From: Helichrysum umbraculigerum
Taxonomy: Eukaryota > Streptophyta > Magnoliopsida > Asterales > Asteraceae
NCBI GenBank assembly: GCA_949592205.1
Contig: CATIUR010000001.1
Location: 75,968,059-76,032,058 of the forward strand
DNA length: 64,000 nucleotides
Direction of reading: 5' to 3'
In this document: piece after piece, positions 44,711 to 56,599 of the stretch
Layout: every line of letters starts with the position of its first letter
Position numbering within the stretch: position 1 is the first letter of the stretch
Program-made: the position numbers and the translations under genes
Notes under the pieces: model-generated
What the model was told of the DNA's origin: nothing
Database searches by the model: none
Seen by the model: only the letters and a program-made list of their open reading frames with translations

Positions 44711-47198
44711 GATTGGTATCAGAGCCTAAGGTTATAGCGAACTAGGATTGCATTAGTGACCTAGACTATAACCGTTAGGTTAGTATTCCTCATTTGGTAT
44801 GACTGGTTCAGCAATTGCATCATTCGAACTTAATTTAACATAGCCTGATCAACTATGTACAATTAAAGAAGAATCGATGCAAAACCTGAAATGGTTATAG
44901 TGAACGAGAATGCATTAGAGGACTTTGACCGAGGATAGAACGGGACCAACCTTTATATGTGCTTATGTGCTAGGTTTTTATATGTATATGTGTATATATA
45001 TATATAACCTTATGTATACAAACTTATTTGCCATTCTTCACGGCAACCACTCCCATAACTACGTCACCTGACATCGAAAACGAGGCTCTAGCCTTACACA
45101 CTACTGTGAAGATTTCCACGGTACCCATTCGCCCAACCATATCGGGCAACAAAATAATCGAATAGGTTTCACTTAGGGAGAATACACCAAAGGATTCGCC
45201 ACCCAAATAAGTGACACCTACTTCACCCTCTTCTTTCCGCTCGCAACCAAATCACTCGGGAACACGTATAGAACTTAAACCGTACGATACTTCAACACCT
45301 AGATGAACTACACCTCCTCCCGTCACTTCGCACTCTTCGTTCCCACTTGTATCATAGACCCATGGAGCGTGCGTGTTACACACGACTAGAAGAACAGACA
45401 CACCACCTCGAACTAGAACTTGTCCTATTCATACCACTACTACTGATACTCCACCCACTAGGACCCGTCGTAGGGCAGATGTCCGCCAATGGAATTGGTT
45501 ACCCGCAACACTTGAGACTTGGAGGACTGAAGAAGGAATATAGATTTCTACAGAGGACGAAGAAGCTATCGACATACGAACCTCTCTATACGCACATGAA
45601 CCCACTTACCATACCGTTCTGGTACTAGCTGCTAGGCTACGCCTCCACGAAAATAGAATAGACACTATGGAGTTAGAACAACACGAAATCCGTTTAGGTT
45701 GGATACACCTGGCATAGTGCTGAGTTGCACAAATCCTTGAGGATCGACAAAATCTTAGCGAAACCATAGAAACTATCCATCTCCAGGTGATGGAGACTAG
45801 AGACGAAGTCGCTGCCTTGCGATTAAGACTAGTGTGCAAAATAGAACTCGCTTAGGACTAGTAGAAATTCCACTAAACATGTACTGTGTGTAGGAAACAA
45901 TTTTCAAATAAATCTTTTGTCAGACATTTTCCACGAATTATTCACAAACATAAATCTTCCAACAGATTTTTGACAAACAGAATTGTCAACACTTTTCAAT
46001 GACCAGAGTTTTCAACATATTTTCATCTATTTGAGCCTTTAACGAATTTTCATCAAACGGTTACTTGAAATTTCCCACAACTTCAATTTTTCAATGGATT
46101 TTTGTTAAACAAAATTTTCCCCTTTTTGTTAATGACAAGAGTTTTCAACAGATTCACGTCAGCAGCGATTTTAAACAAATTTTGCCACAAAATGTTTTAA
46201 CAGAACTTTCAAAATTCATAAATTATTAACAAAGTTATCAAAAATTACGATGACATTTTTGTCAAAAGAAAACCATATATATCAACAAACACTTTATTTT
46301 CACTCAATCTTTCTCTATGACCTAACCTTTAATCCCATTTTGAAACTAGAATACCGATTACACCTGAAACATTTCTAAGGAAATTCTAAGATAAGAAGTT
46401 GGATTGTGGTTTTCCAATAAAGGCATAGGTACGATTGACTAGTACGAAATAAGATTCTCTTAGTAGTCGGTTTGATAGCAGCAATACTCGATCTTGCAAA
46501 ATCGGAGGAAGTTAATTCTTATAGAGACAAACCTAGACGTTAGTGATAGAGGTGACAACGACTAATACGAAACTATTGGAGGATAAAACTAAAGGAGACA
46601 ATGACATAATTATTTCAACCTTATACGATACCGGATTAGTTTAGTCCAATACACAATCACACCCCACCGATCTAGGTGCCAAGCACATCGTAGAACTTGC
46701 ACTTTGAACTTAGCAAGCAAATTCTTCCATATACCTCTTGGGATTACGACTTATGTTTTCTGACGACTTTTGCATTATACCATCTTTGGGTCTCTTAACA
46801 GTTTACTTATTGGAAATGCATTTATAGCAATTTATATTGGATATAATCCAACTAACTGTTCACACTCACACGAACTACGAACCATATAGGAATGTTTTCC
46901 TACTACGAACCACATAGGAATGTTTTCCTACTACGAACGATATAGGAATGTTTTCCTACTACTATGAACCTTATAGTAAATGACCTTACTACGACTGACT
47001 ATCTAGGAATATTTGCCCTACTAATAGTACACGGAGATAATTCTCCAAACCTATACAAATGGATGCGTTGCATCACAACAACGAACTTTCCTTTCGTGGA
47101 CTTAGTTAAACGTCAGAATTACTCACACTTTCGCTAGACACCACACAAACTATGACTACGAGCAAATTTCGAGACGAAATTCTCCTAAATGGGGAGAA
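44711..47198 (+). other. internal region of the + strand LARD
   Basis: Starts with the primer site TGGTATCAGAGCC at 44713-44725 and ends with purine tract AAATGGGGAGAA (47187-47198). The gag-like relic is at 45347-45860: the first 52 codons match the other copy, then the frame is lost. Near 46880-46970 a GAACCATATAGGAATGTTTT-type unit of about 35 bp is repeated three to four times. No enzyme domains. Confidence 0.75.
45347..45628 (+). pseudogene. short gag-like relic in + strand LARD
   Basis: Partner of 19393-19743. The shared part runs from MYHRPMERACYTRLEEQ to SANGIGYP; then an indel changes the frame. The downstream bases in another frame still encode LAARLRLHENRI, so the frame was longer before decay. 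Confidence 0.35.
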
Positions 47199-50158
47199 TG
47201 TGACACCCGGCAATTTAGGTTAACTTTTAAACTTAACCGAAACCCTGATTATGTGTATTTAGATGTGTTTTAGGCTAAATACTTGTAATTACTTGTAACT
47301 ATTTGCACATTATTGTGAATATATACACATACGTAATTGTTTTATATTACGCTTACGCAATTTGATGAAATTGTGCGAAATAACCTGACGGAGTCCGACA
47401 AACTATACGACGTTGGTGAAAACATTTCTATAAATAACTTTAATCTATTTTTAGAAGTTATTTATCACTATTTATTATTTTGTTAAAATAATACGCGAAA
47501 AACTTAGACGTTTTGCTTAAAACGTCTCAAACTCAAAGAGAACGCGCGAATCACATTCGACAACGAAACGAAACCCGATAAATATTTCGGTAACTTAAAA
47601 TAAAGTATATTAACAATACTTCAATGAAAAATAATCCCAAACATATCACGAATTAAAACGATTCAAAATAACGTTACACGATTTAATCGAATAACGAAAA
47701 TAACGGGTAAACGACCTAAATACGTAAACACAGTCTAAGAATACAATTTAAATCACAAATCCCCTCATATGGGACCCCCCAAAACCAGCCCATGTGGTCA
47801 CTACCCACATGAACCATTGAGACCTCATGCAAACTCATGATCATTCTTCTTTTACTTACACCAACAATACACTTGATTCAATTTCATTTTTCTCTCAAAA
47901 ATCACCAACACACTCTCTCAATAATTCTGGAAATAACTCATCCCATTCTCCTCCCACAAACCACCACAAGACTATCCTCAACCACCACTAAACACCACAA
48001 TCTTGAAGAAGAAAGGAGGCTCAAGTTTCATCATCATCTACACCTATCTTCTTTGTTCTTCATTTTCTTGGTATGAATCACATAAAACCTTTATAAATAT
48101 GATTTCATGTTGATTATATACATGTTTTATTGCTCCACTAGCTAGATTATGTCCAAGTTGTAACTCAAAACACGTTTTTCATACACACATATAAAGTGAC
48201 AGATTCTGTCTTCAAAAAGTCAGTGTACAAAAATGGTCATAACTTGAGTTCTAGGAAGAGTTAGAAAACGAATTTTTTTTTAAAAGTTGCGTATTGAAAA
48301 GAGATACAACTTTCGTGTTTTACAGTTTTTCCAGATCTGTACGTATTTTCGTGTATTAACTGATCTTTGAGACTGACCTGAGAGTTTTCGATAAATATGT
48401 TCGGTTGTTACGCGGAATTATTTAAATATCTAGATGGACCCGATAATTACTGGAAAAATTATGTTATGAACTAGATTAGTAGATGATCAGTTGGTAAAAA
48501 TCTCAGACCTTAATATGGACCAGAAGTTGTAGAAATCTAGTGGCGAACTAAACCGACAAAAACCGAAAATATGAAATATTGAAGTTTTTAAGTTGCATGT
48601 TAAAAACCGACACCTCGAAATAACTCCGACACAAACCGACAAATTATTTGAACTCTATTAACAGAAATAAGGCTTGGGTAAAAGTTTCGGGTCAAACCGA
48701 GTAGGTTTGACCAAGTCAACAAAAACGGGGCTCGATTTCTAAAAACCGACAAACTTACTATTTTTGGAAAGTGGTAACAAAAATGGGTTTGGGTGACTAA
48801 ATAAATGACTTTGATCAGCTTTGACTCAGTTTGACCAACTTTGACCAGGGTTGACCAGCTTTGACCAGTTTGACCAGGGTTGACCAGCTTTGACCAGGTT
48901 TGACCCAGTTTGACCAACTTTGACCAGTTTGACCAGGGTTGACCATGTTTGACCAACTTTGACCAACTTTGACTAGCTTTGACTAGTTTGACCAGCTTTG
49001 ACCAACGAGTTGACCAACTTTGACCTGCGGTTTGACGTTTGTACGAACTAAATAATTTGTTAGCAACACACGATATATACTAATGAATAATGTACAACGA
49101 AACAAACTTAATAATAATGTCTAAACGAATTATTATTACAAACTTTTACCAACGGGTCGTACACGCTTTTGACAAACGAACTTGAACAACTTATTTGGAC
49201 ATACTAGTTGATGAACTAGCTTTAGGTGGACATTAACCCTCCACCTACACGATTGTTTTAAGTGGACATTGACCCCCACTTATACAATCGCTATAGATGG
49301 TCTTATGAGACATCTACTTACATACAACCTTATACGTTTAGGGTGTTAGAAGGTTGCACGTTGGATACACTCATTTCTTGCTTATTTGATTATTTGCTAG
49401 CTGCTTGTTAAACTCAGGTGAGTTTCATAGCCCCCTTTTTACTTGTTTGAACTGTTTTGGGGTGAGAATACATGCACTATTTTATGAACTGTGATGTGAA
49501 CTGTTTTATGAACTGTTGTTAGGAAAACACTTATACGTATTGCATGAGTTACTTTCTCTTCCACTAAGGCCAATACAATCATATAAATCTGTTGATTTAC
49601 GCTTGCAATATTGCGGTAAAGCAATACAAAACGATATTGCGGTGAAGCAATACAAAACGATATTGCGGTAAAGTAATACAAAACGATATTGCGGTAAAGC
49701 AATACAAAATGATATTGCGGTAAAGCAATACAAAACGATATTGCGGTAAAGCAATACAAAACGATATTGTGGTAAAGCAATACAAACATTTCGATATTGT
49801 GGTAAAGCAATACAAACTATTAAATCTTGTGATTTACGAATACGATATTGGAAATAGTATACAGAACTTGATTTATACAGAAACTCTGTTTTACAGAACT
49901 TTATTTTACAGAACTTTATTTTACAACAAGAAAATCATGTGTTTACATTATTACTTTACAGATTAAACCTATGAACTCACCAACATTATGTTGACCCATT
50001 TTAGCGTGTATTCTCAGGTTCACAAATGCAGTAGGACTACCCACAGGAAACAACATACTAGAGGTCGTTCGATGTAACTTTATGTGATGATACTTGATTT
50101 GGTCGGCGCCCCCGTGACACCTCCTACTTCCGCTGCCACGTGTTTTAGGGGTGCGACA
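47199..50158 (+). repeat. 3' LTR of + strand LARD (2,960 bp)
   Basis: TGTGACACCC to GGTGCGACA. It contains the TTGACCA tandem region (about 48810-49030) and the 26-bp tandem repeat with GATATTGCGGTAAAGCAATA core (about 49612-49800, seven to eight units). Small open frames in these arrays are by-products of the repeat. Confidence 0.9.
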
Positions 50159-50318
50159 CTGCGTCACTCACTCGAGTGCCGTAATTGTAGCCAGCGACAC
50201 TACATTTAGTGTCGCCAATTATTCAGACATTTTAGAGTTTTTAGTTGTTGTGATCGTAACAATTGAACTTATTCTATAACGCTATCTTTGTATATGTTTA
50301 GTTATGTTACAGTTTCAG

Positions 50319-52875
50319 ATGGCGAATTTAGTTGCGTATGCTGCCCATACCAACCGCCGCCACAACATCGTCGCTTTTATGAACGCGATGCACGCGAATT
50401 CTGTCCCTTTTCGCCCAATGATTCAGTTTTTACAAAGATCGAGGATTCATTTTGTGATCACTGACAATCCTCCAGATTACTTGAATCAAGTTAGTGATTT
50501 TTGGAATAACGCCATCATCAATACAGAAAACAATAAACGACGGATTTTGACGACGGTTCTCGGGAATCAAGTTGTGGTAACTGAAGATACAATTAGAGCT
50601 GTTTTGCATTTTGAGGATGATCATGAGATGCCCACACAATTTGAGAATGCATTTATTGCTGGAGGTTTATCTCGCATGGGATTCCGGAAATACCTCCAGA
50701 CCAATACCGCAAGCAACATCTATGTCGAGTCTGGAGATATCTCGCTCAAATTATCATAGTTTGTCTATCTCCGAGGAAAGCTGGGTATGACGGAATGAGC
50801 TATGCGACCCTTTCTTTGATGTTAACTCTGGTGTACAATAAACCGTACAACTTTTTCGGTTTTATTTTTGAGAACATGATTGACAACATCCAGTCTGGGG
50901 ACGACATGTGGTATATGTATCCACGCTTTGTACAGATTATTTTGAATTCCTTGAATCTAGGGATTCCAGCTTATTTTGGTGATTGTGCAACCCCACCAAA
51001 GGGTCAACAGCAGCTTCTTGATCGAGATCTTTTTGGCCACATTATTGATGAAAACTATGTGGCACTACCAAACGACAGTTATCTGGATGTCGTGGTTCCT
51101 CAGTAGCCAGTGCACGAGGAAGAATTTGTAAATGTTAAGGTCCAGCTGCAACTGGACGATATTGAGCAGGTTGCGGATGTGGATGCAGGTGGTGAGGACG
51201 ATGGTGGTCCTACACCTGCAGATTCTGAGGGCAACATGACCCCACCGGACACTTTAGCAGCTATTCAGTTAGTCGATCATGCGCGCTTCAAGCGCATTCT
51301 TCGCAGGATGTCTCAGGGGAGGGCCTTCGTTCCCCCAAGGGTAGACAAGAGGCCCCGTACGATTGACACGGATTCTGATACGGAGAACACTCCTCTTCGT
51401 CGTCGTCGTCGTGGTAGTGGTATTGAGATAGCTGATGATCCCCAGCCTTAACCAGCACTGATTCAGCAACTTCTTGAGCATGTTGAACAGATGAACAAGA
51501 GATTTGACGATCAATCTGCAGTTATTGAAGCTCAAGCCGCTCAAATTAAGGATTTGGAGATCAAAGCTGCTCGGGTTGTTGAGTTAGAACTTCAGGTTGC
51601 CAGGATTCCGGGTCTAGAGTCTAGGCTTCTTGAGTTGGAGTCTGTAGCTGATGTTTCGGTGGGGTCAGGCCTGCGAGCCTTGGAAACGTCAACTCCGACT
51701 CCCCCCAGCCTAAAAATGTAAATCCTTCTGATATTAATGAAACATTAACTTTGGATTATCTTGTGTCTTCTGCTCATATTCCAGGTCAACCGGTTCCGCT
51801 CAATATTGATTATTCTCAAGTGAACCTGGACTTTCTACCAAGCATGTTATATGCGGATGAGGCCACTGTACCTGACCAGGAAGACTATGTGGTTTTTGAT
51901 GATAATGTTGACGTCGAACAAGAAAATGTCAACGATGATTATGTGAACGCTGATGAAGTTTTCATGGGAGATGAGATGGAGGTTTCTGACACGGAAGAGG
52001 ATGTGGAACCTGAAACTTCTACAGCTTCTGTTTTCGAGACTGAACCAGCTGCAACAGCTGAGGCCTCTTCTTCTGCAGATCCTATTTCTGAATCTACACC
52101 TTCTTCTTCAACAGCTCCTGATTCTACTTCTGTACCATCTACTTCTGCAGCCGCTGAATTTGATACTCTGAAGACCTGTAAGTTTTATAAAGCTGGAAAA
52201 AGGTGACTCAAAGGTCTTATTATTAGCTGGAAGTATGATGAGAAGAATAAAGTGGTAATTGTGAAAAGATCGGATGGTTTGCAATACTTCATTACAAATT
52301 TCAAAGTTTTAAGTACGTTGTCGTATTGCGAACTTCTTCGGCTAGCTCAAATGAATATTATCAATCCAATTGATAATGAGCTTGCTAACAGAGTTCAAAG
52401 GATTTTGAGAAAAAAGGTTAACTCTAAACAATTTTTCCTCTTCAAGCCTAATCTAGGGACGAGGCGTATTTACAGGAACATGATCAATCCTATAACAAAC
52501 AGACCCTGGGTTAAGGTCGTTTACAGATCTCTAAAGACGTTAAAGTACAATCCGTTTGAGAAACTCCCGATTGATTTTTTGAGACGATTACAGTATTGGA
52601 TATATGATGGAATAACAGTTAAAGCTGAAATTATATGTATTCCTGATTCTGAGCCAAAAGACTTGTGGAGAGCTAAGTCTACAAGGATTCGTGTTTATGA
52701 TCCTTTGAGCTTGATCAATCTTACAAAGAAAGATCTTGAATCTCTACATGCTAGGAAGATTATTTATTATCCAAAATTCAAGACGGAAGCTATGAGGTTT
52801 CAGAAAGTTGTATTCGTTTGTTTGGCTCAAGGCGTTCACGTAGGTGGCACGTTCCCTGCAAATTGGAAATGTTGA
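50319..52875 (+). pseudogene. intronless homologue of the downstream gene, family 3
   Basis: One frame of about 850 codons covers the regions of exons 1, 5 and 6 of the F1 gene without introns. The N-terminal domain has RSRIHFVIT, LVYNKPYNF, YPRFVQ and DLFGHIIDENY motifs. The middle has coiled-coil heptads (about 51455-51660), then acidic and Ser/Thr-rich sequence. The C-terminal domain has VIVKRSDGLQYF, NPIDNELANRVQRI and VYDPLSLINLTKKDL. It is broken by frameshifts near 50680 and near a C6 run at about 51700. The stops are TAG 51104-51106, TAA 51449-51451 and TGA 52204-52206. The start ATG follows TTTCAG directly. Confidence 0.82.
52252..52875 (+). CDS. C-terminal domain of the family 3 downstream gene (open)
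   Basis: The open end of the pseudogene, 207 codons. It aligns with exon 6 of F1 from the KRSDGLQYF core onward. It lacks the Arg/Lys run of F1 (GRRRRKK) but keeps VYDPLSLINL and a C-terminal hydrophobic-basic part. The tract ACACGGGGGAGT and the LTR follow within 40 bp. Confidence 0.75.
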   Translation: MVIVKRSDGLQYFITNFKVLSTLSYCELLRLAQMNIINPIDNELANRVQRILRKKVNSKQFFLFKPNLGTRRIYRNMINPITNRPWVKVVYRSLKTLKYNPFEKLPIDFLRRLQYWIYDGITVKAEIICIPDSEPKDLWRAKSTRIRVYDPLSLINLTKKDLESLHARKIIYYPKFKTEAMRFQKVVFVCLAQGVHVGGTFPANWKC

Positions 52876-52911
52876 AAATTTTTGAAGACCAAGCTGATGA
52901 CACGGGGGAGT

Positions 52912-53385
52912 TGGTTGATACATGTTTGTCAGTCAGTTGGTCAATTGAGTTGTAATGGTAGTTAATTGAATTATATAGAAAAACTATTATTAGCGACACT
53001 TATTAGTATTAGGCGACACTTGTCTAAGTGTCGCCAAGAGCGACATTCGAAGTGGAGCGACACATGTATGAGTGTCGCATGGTGCGACACTTGATCAGTG
53101 GAAGCGACAATTGCGAGTGTCGCTAGGTCGGTTTAGGAAAAGCATAAATAGAACGTGTAGGTTTCAATTCTGGGGTTTCCGAAACCCTAGAATCCATTTG
53201 TCGACTAGGCACTCCTGTAAACGAAGCTAATACGTTTGATTCATCAATATAACAATTCGATTTCGTATTTACGTGTTTTGGTTTATTCGTATTTACGTTC
53301 AATCAATCAATTGTTTGATTCTGCCTTACAATTGATCATAACGATCATATTAGATCCAAGGCAATAAGGGACTAATACGTATAAC
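52912..53385 (+). repeat. 3' LTR of family 3 (approximate ends)
   Basis: The start is set by the purine tract (52900-52911) and by similarity TGGTTGATACATG to TGTTGGGACATG of F1. The end is uncertain; ATACGTATAACA at 53385 is my best guess. GCGACACT/AGTGTCGC motifs occupy 52993-53123, followed by GCATAAATAG (about 53140), a TATA-like element. Confidence 0.65.
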
Positions 53386-54590
53386 ATTAGGTACATACCC
53401 TCGAAAGGGTAAGGCCTCATAATCGAAGAACAAATCCAACAACCAACAACACATAATCACATAGTGTCACACATTTCAAGTATATGTCCAAAAGAAGAAA
53501 TAAATAAGTTCACAGCATAAAAACCATTAATAAAACCTGAGCATACTTTTCCCCCAATTTGAAAACAAGTAATTGAAAACGGGGCCACGAAAACTCACTT
53601 TGAGTACTAAAGTAAATATCGTCCCCAAATGAATCCACCAAACAAAATGCAAATCTACAAACGAATACGTATAGATTAATAATCTAGACAAGACTATACT
53701 TTCTTATTATAACCTATACTGAGGTTCCAATCTAACTTCATTAAGTTTTCTCACAATCCCAACTCATATGTCGAGTCAAATATAAACTCATACATATTTA
53801 CTTTATTATAACATACACTTATACTATTCTGTCCAGAATTTTACACCACTTTACGAATTTCAAAACACGACTAGAAAAAATTATTAGACTCTCTAATTTT
53901 TACCACTAACACTTTGAAGTATTTAAAACACTCAGTAAATTTTTCGGAATTTATTTCGATGGTTAACTATTTAAAAATTCGTCCAAATGAACTGCACACA
54001 ACAAAATGTTTTTCTGACTTCTCAAAACTTTTATAAAAATTAAATTACTTGCAAATCTTCAAAAATTATAATATTTTTATAGAAGTCTATCAACAAGTTC
54101 AACAAGTTCCAGAAAAATCTTCATAACCAAATTCAAAAACAAAATAATTTTTATAAAATCATACAATGCATTTCAGAGGCCGAAACCTATCAAATATATG
54201 TAAAATTTCGAGATCTACAACTTTCCAATTTTGGTCGAAGCCTGAAAACGAACGCAACTAGGTCAAAACAGCCGTCAAACCGGACTGAATAATCTGGACA
54301 GATTTTTAAGATTTCGATTTCATAACGTTCGGTTTGCAAAAACCATTAAACCCTACATATCCATACCCCTAACATATAAATCAACCAATGTATACGTACA
54401 TCTCAGAAAATATAAAGCAAATTTATTTATTAGGGTTTATGAAAAGTACCTACACGAACACACAAACGGTTAACACGCAAGAACAAAACTCGAATTTGGT
54501 TTGGTTCCTTCTTGATGTTTCGGTCGACAGACAGCAGAAAAAAATAAAACCCTACACATTTATTGTTGTGCGTTGAAGGAAGTGTCACTG
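53386..54590 (-). repeat. possible degraded gypsy-type LTR fragment
   Basis: No coding. The stretch at about 53540-53605 (CCCCCAATTTGAAAACAAGT, then CACGAAAACTCACTTTGAG) resembles the LARD LTR stretch at 15210-15262 in the same orientation. Phrases near 54210 recall another part of that LTR. No ends or duplications are found, so this stays tentative. Confidence 0.35.
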
Positions 54591-55250
54591 GCTCAAGTGC
54601 GTGAATATAACAATGAAATAAGTGTTGATACCGAGTTTGTTAGCGAGATTTTTTGAAAGGATTATCATAACACGGAAACCATATATCTTTCAAACTTGAC
54701 AACTCGTTTTATGAATACTCCTTGTAAAACAGCCCCTTTTGCTACCTTTACTTTTACATTACTAGCCCTTGATCATTTCATTTCAATTTCTAATATTATA
54801 ATGATCATGATCGATGTAATAATATACATTTAAGACTAATGGTAACAATATGAATTAAAGTGATCTCATAATTTTCATATCTAATAACAAATAAACATAA
54901 CTATTATCATTAATTATAATTATATTATTAAATTTGCTTATTATCATATGATGATGATGATAACGATTTATCATCATATATTATTATCAATACTTTATTT
55001 ATTTTATTATAATTATTATCATAATTATTATTACTATTATTATTATTATTATATTTAAACTTTTGTTTTTATTTCTAAATTAATTCCATACGAATGATAT
55101 TCGGTCAGTTGGTACTATACGAAAAACTGAATTTTCTCAAAAATGCGAATACGAAATATTGAATAATTCTTCATCAAATTCACGAATTCGAATAAAATTA
55201 AGAAATGATTATAGGAAGTGAACCTATGAATAGAGTTTTGGTGACGGATG
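54591..55250. other. AT-rich low-complexity stretch
   Basis: ATT and ATG triplet runs (about 54880-55060) and no coding signal. It may be an intergenic remnant or part of the decayed MULE element next to it. Confidence 0.6.
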
Positions 55251-55284
55251 TCACATACTGGGTGTTATCTCGATAACCGCAATA

Positions 55285-56599
55285 GATTTAATCTTCAAAG
55301 AGCTTAAACGATCAAATGGTCTTGAGCTAACTATTGAAAATTGTGGTTGTATATTGCGTACAAGTTGTAGGCTACCATGTGCGTGCGAACTAGCGACACA
55401 TTTCTCTGGTTTGTATATTAACTATTGTCTATTATCATTTTAAATTTTATATTTAATCATCGTAGTGACTGATATTAAATTTCAATGCAGGTCAATATAT
55501 ACCAATTGAATCCATTGACGTATTTTGGAGGAAGCTTGACTTGCTATCGTATACATCTATGCAAGATAATAATCTTACCTATGATGCTGAACTTGAGAAG
55601 CTAAAAATAACTTTTCAAAAATAGTCAAAGTTTGGGAAAACCAATATTTTAAAAAAAATTAAAGGAATATATGATGCAAGCACTAGTTTTGTTGTTGAAC
55701 CGACCATTCCTGTTAAACCTACAACGTTCAACCCCCCAACCCAAGAACCACCAAGTTGTAGTTCTTATGTGGATCCGGAACCACCAACATATGATTCGTA
55801 TGTGAATCCTGAACCACCAAGGTATAGTTCGTATGTTCCAGAACCATCAACGTTTGATTCGTATGTGAATCCGGAACCACCAAGGTATAGTTCGTATGTT
55901 CCAGAACCACTAACGTATGATTCGTATGAGAATCCGGAACCACCAAGGTATAGTTCGTATGTTCCAGAACCACTAACGTATGATTCGTATGTGAATCCGG
56001 AACCACCAAAGTATAGTTCGTATGTTCCATAACCACCAACGTATGATTCGTATGTGAATCCGGAACCACCAAAGTATAGTTCGTATGTTCCAGAACCACC
56101 AACGTATGATTCATATGTGAATCTGGAACCACCAAGGTATAGTTAGAATGTTTCGGAACCACCAAGGTATAGTTCGTATGTGGATCCGGAACCACCAAGG
56201 TTTAGTTCAGATGTTCCAGAACCACCAAGGTATAGTTCGTATGTGGATCTAGAACCACCAAGGTTTATTTCAGATGTTCCAGAACCACCAAGGTATAGTT
56301 CGTATGTGGATCCGGAACCACCAAGGTTTAGTTCAGATGTTCCAGAACCACCAAGGTTTAGTTCGTATGTGGATAGTTTTTGTATGGATCTGGAACCACC
56401 AAGGTATCTAGATCCGCTAATTAAAAAAATACCTGCTATCTATCAACCTTATGTCAGACAGATACGTAATGTTAAGGGTGACGGAAATTGTGTATTTCGT
56501 GTAGTAGCTACTTGCCTTGGTCTTGATGAAAATGTCTGGCCACGAATTCATAGAGAGTTGTTAGATGAAATTGAATTGCATCAGAAGGATTACGCCAAT
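55285..56599 (+). pseudogene. MULE-like transposase end fused to OTU-type protease start
   Basis: The first part encodes ELTIENCGCILRTSC and CRLPCACELATHF, a SWIM-like zinc motif as at the end of MULE/FAR1-type transposases. An intron (55409-55490, GT to GCAG) joins in phase to GQYIPIESIDVFWRKLD. Next comes a Pro-rich region made of about ten 21-residue repeats (PEPPRYSSYV type, 55739-56404). It ends in an OTU cysteine-protease start with GDGNCVFRVVA (Asp-Gly-Asn-Cys box). The frame is broken at TAG 55622, TAA 56030 and TAG 56144, and truncated at 56600 by an insertion, so the catalytic His part is missing. The frame is otherwise the same throughout, which supports one former protein. Confidence 0.7.
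55739..56404 (+). repeat. 63-bp coding tandem repeat
   Basis: About ten units of 63 bp, each made of a 30-bp and a 33-bp half that begin GAACCACCAA. Two subtypes are seen: the left half alternates RYSSYV and TYDSYV, the right half RFSSDV and RYSSYV. Unit length keeps the frame. Confidence 0.9.

Larger units (their letters stand above)
38579..50158 (+). mobile_element. LARD-like non-autonomous LTR retrotransposon, + strand copy
   Basis: Same family as 14276-24415 but a distinct subfamily. The 5' LTR is 38579-44710 (enlarged by two insertions), the internal part 44711-47198 and the 3' LTR 47199-50158. The flanking pentamers are CAGCG (38574-38578) and CTGCG (50159-50163), 4 of 5 matching. No gag-pol domains are seen. 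Confidence 0.87.
38071..50318 (+). other. leader intron of family 3, interrupted by a LARD
   Basis: The donor GGTATGA at 38071 is followed by ATTTCACCGTGTG, as in F1. The acceptor TTTCAG ends at 50318, directly before the ATG. Without the LARD (38579-50158 plus one duplicated pentamer) it is about 0.66 kb. It contains many GCGACACT and AGTGCCGC motifs (38305-38570 and 50157-50215). Confidence 0.6.
36135..53385 (+). mobile_element. family 3 Sirevirus-like element, right part
   Basis: A diverged copia element whose left part is before the window. It shows the RNase H end, a spacer with the same conserved blocks, an internal TATA box, a leader intron (now split by a LARD), the intronless downstream gene, a purine tract and the 3' LTR. 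Its short repeated motif is GCGACACT/AGTGTCGC instead of GCGAGT. Its right boundary is uncertain by some tens of bases. Confidence 0.8.

Noticed and set aside
55728..56198. 156-codon frame on the - strand over the 63-bp repeat
   Set aside because: Antisense of the coding repeat, whose + strand frame links transposase and OTU parts.
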